Below, one piece after another: positions 57,243 to 64,000 of a stretch of 64,000 nt of DNA (positions are counted from its first letter, which is position 1; each line of letters starts with the position of its first letter). This DNA comes from Pseudomonas sp. CFBP13508. GTDB taxonomy: Bacteria > Pseudomonadota > Gammaproteobacteria > Pseudomonadales > Pseudomonadaceae. The stretch spans positions 339,259 to 403,258 of the forward strand of contig NZ_QFZZ01000003.1 of assembly GCF_005233515.1 (NCBI RefSeq). The letters are read 5' to 3'. The notes below the pieces were generated by a model that was given only the letters and a program-made list of their open reading frames with translations, had not been told where the DNA came from and did no database searches. The position numbers were made by a program, and so were the translations under genes.

Positions 57243-57398
57243 TCAGCGTTTGAAAGCGGTCGACTGTTGCACCTGTTGCGCCACTTCAATCGGCGCATCG
57301 GTCTTGTTGGCCCACAGGCTCTGCGCGTAACCGGTGGTTACCACGCCCAGGCCAAACAAAATTACCAAAGTCCATAGCAAATCCGGTTTGCGTTTCAT
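57243..57398 (-). CDS. 51-residue single-span membrane protein
   Basis: ATG complement at 57396-57398 with GAGGGGGG 6-13 bases upstream, an excellent ribosome site. The protein starts MKRKPDLLWTLVILFGLGVV and has one membrane helix (about 8-26) followed by a polar tail (NKTDAPIEVAQQVQQSTAFK). It fits a small inner-membrane protein with the N-terminus in the cytoplasm. No family can be named. It is convergent with ygfA and divergent from the EVE-domain gene. No terminator is obvious. Confidence 0.8.
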   Translation of the reverse strand: MKRKPDLLWTLVILFGLGVVTTGYAQSLWANKTDAPIEVAQQVQQSTAFKR

Positions 57399-57595
57399 CG
57401 ATTGCCCCCCTCAAGGCACATCATCACGATGACAGCAGCGGTTTCCGTTCGTAGGCCGTGCAGCAGCGTCAAGCTTTAAAGGCCGGCATTTTGCGGCAAC
57501 GTGAACCTGTGCGCAAACGCTGACGTCAACCGACTGTCGGTTTGTCATAAAATTGCCCGACAACCTGCCCAATGACCGCTTCAGGAGCACAACAC

Positions 57596-58069
57596 ATGGC
57601 CTACTGGCTGATGAAATCAGAGCCCGACGAACTCTCGATCAAGGGCCTGGAAAAGCTCGGCAAGGCGCGCTGGGACGGGGTTCGCAACTATCAGGCACGC
57701 AATTTCCTGCGGGCGATGGCGGTCGGTGACGAGTTCTTTTTCTATCATTCCAGCTGCCCCGAGCCGGGGATTGCCGGGATCGGCAAGATTATTGAAGCGG
57801 CCTATCCCGATCCGACGGCGCTGGAGCCGGACAGCCATTACTTCGATCCGAAGGCTACAGCAGAAAAAAATGCCTGGAGCGCGATCGATGTCGAGCATGT
57901 CGAGACGTTCAAACGGGTGTTGAAGCTGGATTATCTGAAGCAGCAGACGGCGCTCGCGGAGCTGCCACTGGTGCAGAAGGGCTCGCGGTTGTCGGTGATG
58001 CCGGTCACACCAGAACAGTGGGCGGCGGTTATCGGGCTCAAACCTGATTCATTTTTGCCTGATAAATAG
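57596..58069 (+). CDS. EVE-domain protein
   Basis: 157 residues from ATG 57596 (CAGGAG 9 bases upstream); an eight-residue longer start is unlikely. EVE (PUA-like) signatures: AYWLMKSEPDELSIKGLEKL, WDGVRNYQARNFLRAMAVGD, FFYHSSCPEPGIAGIGKIIE and YFDPKATAEKNAW. EVE domains bind modified bases in DNA or RNA. The whole protein is one domain, the usual length for this group (thymocyte nuclear protein 1-like). Confidence 0.92.
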   Translation: MAYWLMKSEPDELSIKGLEKLGKARWDGVRNYQARNFLRAMAVGDEFFFYHSSCPEPGIAGIGKIIEAAYPDPTALEPDSHYFDPKATAEKNAWSAIDVEHVETFKRVLKLDYLKQQTALAELPLVQKGSRLSVMPVTPEQWAAVIGLKPDSFLPDK

Positions 58070-58169
58070 CTTTCGCGAGCAGGCTCGCTCCCACAGGGTT
58101 ATTCGGTGAATGCAAAAATGTGCATCACCACCAATCCACTGTGGGAGCGAGCCTGCTCGCGAAGAGGCC
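58070..58169. repeat. REP-type repeat family A, inverted pair 8
   Basis: CTTTCGCGAGCAGGCTCGCT and CTGTGGGAGCGAGCCTGCTC separated by about 42 bases, starting at the stop of the EVE-domain gene. Confidence 0.88.
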
Positions 58170-58188
58170 TGCCCGGACAGCGAATGAC

Positions 58189-58596
58189 TTACTGAATGAT
58201 CAGGTTGTTGAACAACAGATCCTCAACAACAGGCTTGCCGGTCTCGTCATTCATGACCTGCTGGGTCTGCTTCAACGCTTCCTGACGCAGCTTTTCCTTG
58301 CCCTCGATGCTGCCCATCGCCTCGGTCGACTGTTGAGTGAATAACGCCACCAGCTGATTGCGGATCAGCGGCTCGTTGGCCTTGACCAGTTTGGTCGCCT
58401 CTTCGCCGGTTACGCGCAGGGCCACATCGGCCTTGTAGACCTTGAGCTTGGCGGTGCCGTCGAGGCCATAGTTGCCGACGAACGGCGGGCTCAGGGTGAT
58501 GTAATTGACCTTCGGCGCCTCGCCTTCTTTGGCTTCTTCGGCCAGTGCTGCCACAGGCAGAGACAGGGCCAGCAACAACATGATCCACGCTTTCAC
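58189..58596 (-). CDS. FliL-like periplasmic protein
   Basis: 135 residues from a GTG (complement of CAC at 58594-58596) with AAGGAG 6 bases upstream; longer in-frame starts give an unrelated leader. Signal peptide about 1-19 (WIMLLLALSLPVAALA). The mature part resembles the FliL periplasmic domain: VNYITLSPPFVGNYGLDGTA, KLKVYKADVALRVTGEEATK and RNQLVALFTQQSTEAMGSIE, then VVEDLLFNNLIIQ. FliL tunes the flagellar stator, but this copy lies outside flagellar genes, so its partner is unknown. Confidence 0.85.
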   Translation of the reverse strand: MKAWIMLLLALSLPVAALAEEAKEGEAPKVNYITLSPPFVGNYGLDGTAKLKVYKADVALRVTGEEATKLVKANEPLIRNQLVALFTQQSTEAMGSIEGKEKLRQEALKQTQQVMNDETGKPVVEDLLFNNLIIQ

Positions 58597-58746
58597 AATT
58601 CGCTCCTTATCCGGTTTGCGGCCTAGCATAACGACCCGCCGCGCAAGCACAAGCTTATGGCTGACTATCAGGGCCGGACATGCTCGTTGACCCGTTGATT
58701 CACACACCTACACTTATCGGCCATCACTCCCAAAGGAATAGCCCTG

Positions 58747-59724
58747 ATGAAAGCCGTGCTGTGCAAAGCCTTCGGCCCTGCCGAATCGCTGGTGCTGGAA
58801 GACGTCGCCAGTCCTGTCGCCAAGAAGAATGAAATCCTGCTGGACGTGCACGCCGCCGGGGTCAACTTCCCGGACACGCTGATCATCGAGGGCAAGTACC
58901 AGTTCAAACCGCCCTTCCCGTTTTCGCCGGGCGGTGAAGCGGCGGGCGTGGTGCGTGAAGTCGGGGAAAAGGTCAGCCATCTGAAAGTCGGCGACCGGGT
59001 CATGGCGCTGACCGGTTGGGGCAGTTTTGCCGAGCAGGTTGCGGTGCCAGGCTACAACGTGTTGCCGACTCCACCGTCGATGGACTTCAACATTGCCGCT
59101 GCATTCAGCATGACCTATGGCACGTCGATGCACGCGCTCAAACAACGCGCCAACCTGCAAGCGGGCGAAACCCTGCTGGTGCTCGGCGCATCGGGCGGCG
59201 TCGGCCTCGCCGCAGTGGAGATCGGCAAAGCCATGGGTGCCCGCGTGATCGCTGCCGCCAGCAGCGCCGAAAAACTCGCGGTGGCCAAGGCTGCCGGCGC
59301 CGATGAGCTGATCAACTACAGCGAAGCCAGTCTGAAGGACGAGATCAAACGCCTCACCGATGGCCAGGGCGCCGACGTGATCTACGACCCGGTCGGCGGC
59401 GACCTGTTCGACCAGGCCATTCGCGCCATCGCCTGGAACGGCCGCCTGCTGGTGGTCGGCTTCGCCAGCGGACGCATCCCGGAACTGCCGGTCAACCTCG
59501 CCCTGCTCAAAGGCGCGGCGGTGCTCGGCGTGTTCTGGGGCTCCTTTGCCCAGCGCCAACCCCCGGACAACGCAGCAAACTTCCAGCAGCTGTTTGCCTG
59601 GTTTGCCGAGGGCAAACTCAAACCGCTGGTGTCGCAGGTGTATCCGCTGAGCAATGCCGCGCAGGCGATCGATGATCTTGGCCAGCGCAAGGCTGTGGGC
59701 AAGGTTGTCGTTCAGGTTCGTTAA
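58747..59724 (+). CDS. NADPH:quinone oxidoreductase-family MDR enzyme
   Basis: 325 residues, medium-chain dehydrogenase fold without structural zinc. N-terminal MKAVLCKAFGPAESLVLEDV and VNFPDTLIIEGKYQFKPPFP, then FSPGGEAAGVVREVGEKVSH. Nucleotide-binding LVLGASGGVGLAAVEIGKAM at about 142-161 with RVIAAASSAEKLAVAKAAGA, typical of NADPH. It should reduce quinones or enones; the physiological substrate is not known. Confidence 0.9.
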   Translation: MKAVLCKAFGPAESLVLEDVASPVAKKNEILLDVHAAGVNFPDTLIIEGKYQFKPPFPFSPGGEAAGVVREVGEKVSHLKVGDRVMALTGWGSFAEQVAVPGYNVLPTPPSMDFNIAAAFSMTYGTSMHALKQRANLQAGETLLVLGASGGVGLAAVEIGKAMGARVIAAASSAEKLAVAKAAGADELINYSEASLKDEIKRLTDGQGADVIYDPVGGDLFDQAIRAIAWNGRLLVVGFASGRIPELPVNLALLKGAAVLGVFWGSFAQRQPPDNAANFQQLFAWFAEGKLKPLVSQVYPLSNAAQAIDDLGQRKAVGKVVVQVR

Positions 59725-59731
59725 AACATGG

Positions 59732-59763
59732 AGCGATCCGGAGCAGCAATCCGGATCGCTTTA
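59732..59763 (+). terminator. Weak terminator candidate after the quinone oxidoreductase gene
   Basis: AGCGATCCGGA / TCCGGATCGCT stem with a GCAGCAA loop, but only TTA follows, so termination may be inefficient. Confidence 0.5.
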
Positions 59764-59918
59764 CCGTTGAGATCCGCCTCGCCAATACGTTAAACCGCAG
59801 AAACCCACCCGAGCCACCATCCCCTCAGCGCCGCCTTCTTATCTCAGAGCGACATGTTCATAAAGGAACGCTCATCTGCCCAAATTTCCGCTGTTTTGCC
59901 GACGTGAAGCGATGCTAT

Positions 59919-59932
59919 TTTCGGTAACGAAA
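59919..59932. promoter_or_regulatory. Dyad TTTCG-N4-CGAAA upstream of glpT
   Basis: Perfect 5-4-5 inverted repeat about 49 bases above the glpT start, a typical repressor position. GlpR control is expected for glpT, but I cannot confirm the motif as a GlpR site. Confidence 0.35.
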
Positions 59933-59980
59933 CTGTAACATTCGCATCCGCAGTCAAAACAAGAAAACTGGAGCTCTTGA

Positions 59981-61330
59981 ATGTTTGCTTTCTTTCGTCC
60001 TGCCGCACATCAGGCTCCATTGCCTGAAGAAAAAATAGACAGCACCTACCGCCGCCTGCGCTGGCAGATCTTCGCCGGTATCTTTATCGGCTACGCCGGT
60101 TACTACCTGCTGCGCAAGAACTTCTCCCTCGCCATGCCGTACCTGATCGACGAAGGCTACAGCCGTGGCGACCTTGGTCTGGCGATGTCGGCGATCGCTA
60201 TTGCTTACGGCCTGTCGAAGTTCCTCATGGGCCTGGTGTCCGACCGTTCCAACCCGCGCTTCTTCCTGCCGTTCGGTCTGCTGGTCTCGGCCGGGGTGAT
60301 GTTCATTTTCGGTTTCGCGCCGTGGGCAACGTCCAGCGTAACGATGATGTTCATTCTGTTGTTCATCAACGGCTGGGCGCAGGGCATGGGCTGGCCGCCG
60401 AGCGGGCGGACCATGGTGCACTGGTGGTCGCAGAAGGAACGCGGCGGCGTGGTGTCGGTATGGAACGTGGCGCATAACGTCGGCGGCGGTCTGATCGGCC
60501 CGCTGTTCCTGATCGGCATGGGCCTGTTCAACGACTGGCACGCGGCGTTTTACGTCCCGGCAGCAGTCGCACTGGGCGTGGCGGTGTTCGCCTTCATCAC
60601 CATGCGTGACACCCCGCAATCGGTCGGCCTGCCGCCGATCGAGCAGTACAAGAACGACTACCCGGAAGGCTACGACGCCAGCCACGAAGACGAATTCAGC
60701 GCCAAGGAAATCTTCGTCAAATACGTGCTGCGCAACAAAATGCTCTGGTACATCGCTCTGGCCAACGTTTTCGTCTACTTGCTGCGCTACGGCGTGCTGG
60801 ACTGGGCGCCGACGTACCTGAAGGAAGCCAAGGGCTTCACCGTGGATAAAACCTCGTGGGCCTATTTCTTCTACGAGTGGGCGGGCATTCCGGGCACGCT
60901 GCTGTGCGGCTGGATGTCGGACAAGATCTTCCGTGGCAACCGTGGTCTGACCGGCATGGTGTTCATGGCCTTGGTGACTGTCGCGACCCTGGTTTACTGG
61001 CTGAATCCGGCCGGCAATCCGATGGTCGACATGATCGCCCTGCTGTCGATCGGCTTCCTGATCTACGGCCCGGTGATGCTGATCGGCCTGCAAGCGCTGG
61101 AACTGGCGCCGAAGAAAGCCGCCGGTACTGCAGCGGGCTTCACCGGTCTGTTCGGTTATCTGGGGGGTTCGGTCGCGGCCAGTGCGGCGATGGGCTACAC
61201 CGTTGACCACTTCGGCTGGGATGGCGGTTTCGTGCTGCTGGTCGGCGCTTGCCTGCTGGCGATGGCCTTCCTGGCGCCAACGCTGTGGCACAAGCAAGTC
61301 GCCAGTCAGAGCCGTGAAGCGGTCGCCTGA
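59981..61330 (+). CDS. glpT: Glycerol-3-phosphate transporter
   Basis: 449 residues, major facilitator fold with about 12 membrane segments. GlpT/UhpT signatures: [20 protein letters not shown] (with the conserved Arg and Tyr), [40 protein letters not shown] and [20 protein letters not shown]. It exchanges glycerol-3-phosphate for inorganic phosphate. The last 25 bases overlap the end of chaC on the other strand. Confidence 0.95.
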   Translation: MFAFFRPAAHQAPLPEEKIDSTYRRLRWQIFAGIFIGYAGYYLLRKNFSLAMPYLIDEGYSRGDLGLAMSAIAIAYGLSKFLMGLVSDRSNPRFFLPFGLLVSAGVMFIFGFAPWATSSVTMMFILLFINGWAQGMGWPPSGRTMVHWWSQKERGGVVSVWNVAHNVGGGLIGPLFLIGMGLFNDWHAAFYVPAAVALGVAVFAFITMRDTPQSVGLPPIEQYKNDYPEGYDASHEDEFSAKEIFVKYVLRNKMLWYIALANVFVYLLRYGVLDWAPTYLKEAKGFTVDKTSWAYFFYEWAGIPGTLLCGWMSDKIFRGNRGLTGMVFMALVTVATLVYWLNPAGNPMVDMIALLSIGFLIYGPVMLIGLQALELAPKKAAGTAAGFTGLFGYLGGSVAASAAMGYTVDHFGWDGGFVLLVGACLLAMAFLAPTLWHKQVASQSREAVA

Positions 61331-61974
61331 TCGCTGTGTGATTTACAGCGCTTGAGCCGCGCCTCCAGATTGCGGTCTGGCATGGCGTGGCTGCGCAGGG
61401 CGTGAACGGTCTGCTCGACATAATCGCGAGTGGTGCCGTAGCGCCCGCTGGCGCTGGCGAACACCTGGCTGAGCACATGATCGGGCAAGTTGCCGGCATA
61501 GCTCGGCAGGTGACGCTCCAGCACGAATCCCAAGGCCTGCACCTGAGTGCCATCTTCGAGCCGGCAATTGAGCCAGTGCGGACGGTACGACGGAAACGGC
61601 ATCTCACGTTTCCATAGCGCATACAGCGCGGTATCGAGATTGTCTTCCGGCAAGCGGTAGGCAAAGCCACTGCACGAACCGCCGCGATCCAGACCGAATA
61701 CCAGACCGGGCATCTCCGGCGTACCGCGGTGCTCGTGGGACCACAGGTACAAGCCGCGATGGTAGCCGTGCACGCGACCGCGCATGCGCTCGACTGCCGT
61801 GCACTCCGGCCGCCAGATCAGCGAACCATACGCGAACAGCCACACCGGCCCGCCCTTGTGGCGCGCCATGGTCGATTGCATGGAAGCGAGAAGTTGTTCG
61901 TGCGTCAGCTGCGGCCCAAGATCGAGCCGCGGAGGGTAAGCCAGGTTCAGAATTGCGTTTTCAATGGCGCTCAT
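61306..61974 (-). CDS. chaC: Glutathione-specific gamma-glutamylcyclotransferase ChaC
   Basis: 222 residues. The GGCT fold signature [18 protein letters not shown] (Y-G-S-L-I-W) lies near residue 45, then [40 protein letters not shown] and the acidic [18 protein letters not shown] with a candidate catalytic Glu. ChaC cleaves glutathione to 5-oxoproline and Cys-Gly. Its 3' end overlaps the 3' end of glpT by 25 bases. Confidence 0.93.
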   Translation of the reverse strand: MSAIENAILNLAYPPRLDLGPQLTHEQLLASMQSTMARHKGGPVWLFAYGSLIWRPECTAVERMRGRVHGYHRGLYLWSHEHRGTPEMPGLVFGLDRGGSCSGFAYRLPEDNLDTALYALWKREMPFPSYRPHWLNCRLEDGTQVQALGFVLERHLPSYAGNLPDHVLSQVFASASGRYGTTRDYVEQTVHALRSHAMPDRNLEARLKRCKSHSDQATASRL

Positions 61975-62178
61975 GGCGAATAGCGTTCAGCTCCCCGCGG
62001 GTGAAGAATTACTTAATAGAACGCACCGCTGTAACAATAAGGCACATATGTTTTAAGGCAAATTAAGTGCCATCACACCGGCGGTGATTAATTGCCTGAT
62101 TGATATATAACCTAGCGGTATTTATTCAATTACATAAATACCGATCGGCTATAAGCGGAGTTATAACGCATAGAACCA

Positions 62179-62271
62179 ATGTGGGAGCGAGCTTGCTCGC
62201 GAAAGCAATCTGTCAGGCGACGTCAATGGTGACTGAAAAACGGCATTCGCGAGCAAGCTCGCTCCCACATT
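62179..62271. repeat. REP-type repeat family A, inverted pair 9
   Basis: ATGTGGGAGCGAGCTTGCTC and ATTCGCGAGCAAGCTCGCTC separated by about 40 bases. Both arms carry the compensating change (TTGC/GCAA), which keeps the hairpin. It overlaps the gap before the reductase gene. The rest of the 298-base gap up to chaC is AT-rich and featureless. Confidence 0.88.
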
Positions 62272-62272
62272 T

Positions 62273-63241
62273 TCAAGAGCGCGGCGCATAGGCGAACACA
62301 TCGGCGCGCATCTGATGCGCATCCATGCCCGCCTCGACCAGCGCATCCAGGGTGCCGTAAACCATCGCTGGCGAACCGCTGGCATAGACATGTAGCGGCT
62401 TCAGATCGGGGAAATCCTCGCAAACCGCCTCGTGCAGCATGCCGCAGCGCCCTTCCCAGCCGCACTGGTCACTGACCACTTTGTGCAGGAACAGATTGGG
62501 CAGCTTCAGCCATTCGTCCCAGTGTTCGATCTGATAAAAATCTTCCGGGCGGCGCACGCCCCAGTACAGATGCACCGGATGCTTGAAACCTTCAGCGCGG
62601 CAATGCTCGATCAAGGCATGAATCTGGCCCATGCCGGTGCCAGCGGCGATCAGCACCAGCGGACCGTCAGGCAATTCGGCCAAGTGGGTATCGCCAAAGG
62701 GCAGCTCGACACGCACCAGCGGGTTGCGTTGCAGCTGTTCGATCAGGCTCAACGCACTGGCTTCGCGCGCCAGCACGTGAATTTCCAGATCACGCCCGCC
62801 GTGGGGTGCCGAAGCCATCGAGAAGGCGGATTTCTCGCCGCTCTCGCGCTCGATCATCAAATACTGCCCGGCGTGATAGCGCGGCGGCTTGCCGGCCGGT
62901 GCACGCAGACGCACGCGCCAGGTGTCGCCACCGACCTCGCGACACTCGATGACCTGACACGACAGGCTGCGCACCGGCAATTCACCGAGTGCGAGCACGC
63001 CATCCCACAACAGCACGCAGTCTTCCAGCGGTGCGGCGATGCAGGTGTAGAACTCGCCATGATCGTGGACTTTGCCGGCCTGCTCGACGCGGCCCTCGAC
63101 CAGCAGCGCTGCACACACGTGGCAATTGCCGTTGCGGCAGCTTTGCGGGCAGTCATAGCCCAGGCGCCGCGCGCCGTCGAGAATCCGCTCACCGGGTTGG
63201 ATCTCGAGCACGGCTCCGGAAGGCTGCAGGGTTACACGCAT
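62273..63241 (-). CDS. Ferredoxin-fused NAD(P)H flavin reductase (CDP-6-deoxy-glucoseen reductase-like)
   Basis: 322 residues from [18 protein letters not shown]. The N-terminal plant-type [2Fe-2S] domain has Cys35, Cys40, Cys43 and Cys67 (CPQSCRNGNCHVC and EFYTCIAAP). A FAD-binding barrel (about 95-195) has RYHAGQYLMIERESGEKSAF and the NAD(P)H domain has LVLIAAGTGMGQIHALIEHC and VHLYWGVRRPEDFY. It should pass electrons from NAD(P)H through FAD to the iron-sulfur cluster. The start overlaps the ubiD stop (TGATG), so it is coupled to ubiD. Its electron acceptor is unknown. Confidence 0.88.
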   Translation of the reverse strand: MRVTLQPSGAVLEIQPGERILDGARRLGYDCPQSCRNGNCHVCAALLVEGRVEQAGKVHDHGEFYTCIAAPLEDCVLLWDGVLALGELPVRSLSCQVIECREVGGDTWRVRLRAPAGKPPRYHAGQYLMIERESGEKSAFSMASAPHGGRDLEIHVLAREASALSLIEQLQRNPLVRVELPFGDTHLAELPDGPLVLIAAGTGMGQIHALIEHCRAEGFKHPVHLYWGVRRPEDFYQIEHWDEWLKLPNLFLHKVVSDQCGWEGRCGMLHEAVCEDFPDLKPLHVYASGSPAMVYGTLDALVEAGMDAHQMRADVFAYAPRS

Positions 63242-64000
63242 CAATCTATTCCTAACTGATTCCAGATGGCATCGATCCGCTGGGTGACGGCGTCGTCCTT
63301 GACGATCACGCGGCCCCACTCGCGGGTGGTTTCGCCCGGCCACTTGTGGGTGGCATCCAGGCCCATTTTCGAGCCCAGGCCGGAAATCGGCGAGGCGAAG
63401 TCGAGGTAGTCGATCGGCGTGTTGTCGATCATCACCGTGTCGCGCTTGGGGTCCATGCGCGTGGTGATGGCCCAGATCACGTCGTTCCAGTCGCGGGCGT
63501 TGATATCGTCGTCAGTGACGATAACGAACTTGGTGTACATGAACTGTCGCAAAAACGACCAGACGCCGAGCATCACGCGCTTGGCATGCCCCGGATACGA
63601 CTTCTTCATCGTCACCACAGCCATGCGGTACGAGCAACCTTCCGGCGGCAGGTAGAAGTCGGTGATCTCCGGAAACTGCTTCTGCAGGATCGGCACGAAC
63701 ACTTCGTTCAGCGCCACGCCGAGAATCGCCGGCTCATCCGGCGGACGGCCGGTGTAAGTGCTGTGATAGATCGGTTTGATCCGGTGAGTAATGCGCTCGA
63801 CGGTGAACACCGGGAAGCTGTCGACTTCGTTGTAGTAACCGGTGTGGTCGCCATACGGGCCTTCGTCGGCCATCTCGCCCGGATGAATCACGCCTTCAAG
63901 AATGATTTCGGCGGTGGCCGGCACTTGCAGATCGTTGCCACGGCACTTGACCAGTTCGGTGCGGTTACCCCGCAGCAGACCGGCGAAAGCATATTCCGAA
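63241..64000 (-). CDS. ubiD: 4-hydroxy-3-polyprenylbenzoate decarboxylase, C-terminal part
   Basis: About 253 codons are inside the window; the 5' part lies beyond base 64000. Visible blocks are [60 protein letters not shown] and [20 protein letters not shown], all UbiD signatures for prenylated-FMN binding. It decarboxylates the ubiquinone precursor with the prFMN cofactor made by UbiX. Its stop overlaps the start of the downstream reductase. Confidence 0.95.
   Translation of the reverse strand, partial: SEYAFAGLLRGNRTELVKCRGNDLQVPATAEIILEGVIHPGEMADEGPYGDHTGYYNEVDSFPVFTVERITHRIKPIYHSTYTGRPPDEPAILGVALNEVFVPILQKQFPEITDFYLPPEGCSYRMAVVTMKKSYPGHAKRVMLGVWSFLRQFMYTKFVIVTDDDINARDWNDVIWAITTRMDPKRDTVMIDNTPIDYLDFASPISGLGSKMGLDATHKWPGETTREWGRVIVKDDAVTQRIDAIWNQLGID

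Noticed and set aside
59954..61297. 447-codon open frame opposite glpT
   Set aside because: Same Gln/His/Arg-rich shadow pattern; glpT is unambiguous on the other strand.

Overview
The window is a 64 kb piece of a GC-rich gammaproteobacterial chromosome, most likely from a Pseudomonas of the fluorescens lineage. The evidence is the complete divergent spu polyamine locus, an ssuEADCBF sulfonate operon next to lsfA and an OprD-family porin, the gcvP/H/T block beside an iron ABC transporter, the ubiI-ubiH-pepP-ygfB / zapA-6S RNA-ygfA block, and dense palindromic intergenic repeats (GTGGGAGCGAGC...GCTCGCG type). I see no phage, plasmid, transposase, CRISPR array, tRNA or rRNA gene. Almost everything is core chromosome, so the interest lies in broken genes, small genes, regulatory dyads and repeat families.

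Layout. 1-13 kb: two tandem SdiA-regulated-type proteins, a fumarylacetoacetate hydrolase-family enzyme, D-2-hydroxyglutarate dehydrogenase divergent from serA (a coupled pair in L-serine synthesis), a DUF4399 protein, a single-lobe solute-binding protein, a DUF523 protein coupled to a 2OG-Fe(II) oxygenase, a DUF2059 protein, an alpha/beta hydrolase, a thioredoxin-like membrane protein and a large Ntn-hydrolase acylase (HacB-like). 13-26 kb: a GlxA-type regulator, an HD-domain protein, then the polyamine locus. That locus is spuH, G, F (ABC permeases and ATPase), spuE and spuD (binding proteins), spuC (aminotransferase), spuB (gamma-glutamylpolyamine synthetase family) and divergent spuI. spuA, the hydrolase of the same pathway, survives only as a decayed N-terminal remnant. 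A TetR regulator follows. 27-36 kb: the sulfur-starvation block, ssuE-A-D-C-B-F, lsfA, a porin and a taurine-binding protein (tauA) with no tauBCD beside it. 36-43 kb: argA, argE, a CYTH/CHAD protein, an Lrp-type regulator divergent from a small ACT-like protein, an orphan GspE/PulE ATPase and a DUF2388 protein. 43-51 kb: gcvP (frameshifted), gcvH, gcvT, and an iron ABC permease and binding protein with a Fur-box candidate. 51-64 kb: ubiI, ubiH, pepP, ygfB; divergent zapB-like gene, zapA, 6S RNA, ygfA; an unlisted 51-residue membrane protein; an EVE-domain protein; a FliL-like protein; a quinone oxidoreductase; glpT; chaC; a ferredoxin-type reductase overlapping ubiD, which runs off the end.

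Strongest observations: (1) gcvP carries a net frameshift that fits an 8-base deletion around 44,021; (2) spuA is a remnant while the rest of its operon is intact; (3) the protein at 5,914 is a type-2 periplasmic binding fold that seems to have lost its entire second lobe; (4) tauA is an orphan; (5) a 32-base dyad lies between D-2-hydroxyglutarate dehydrogenase and serA; (6) at least five repeat families fill the gaps between genes. I did not find a clear new multi-gene defence or biosynthetic system. Functions come from reading translated sequences and from remembered family knowledge and synteny; no database search was possible.
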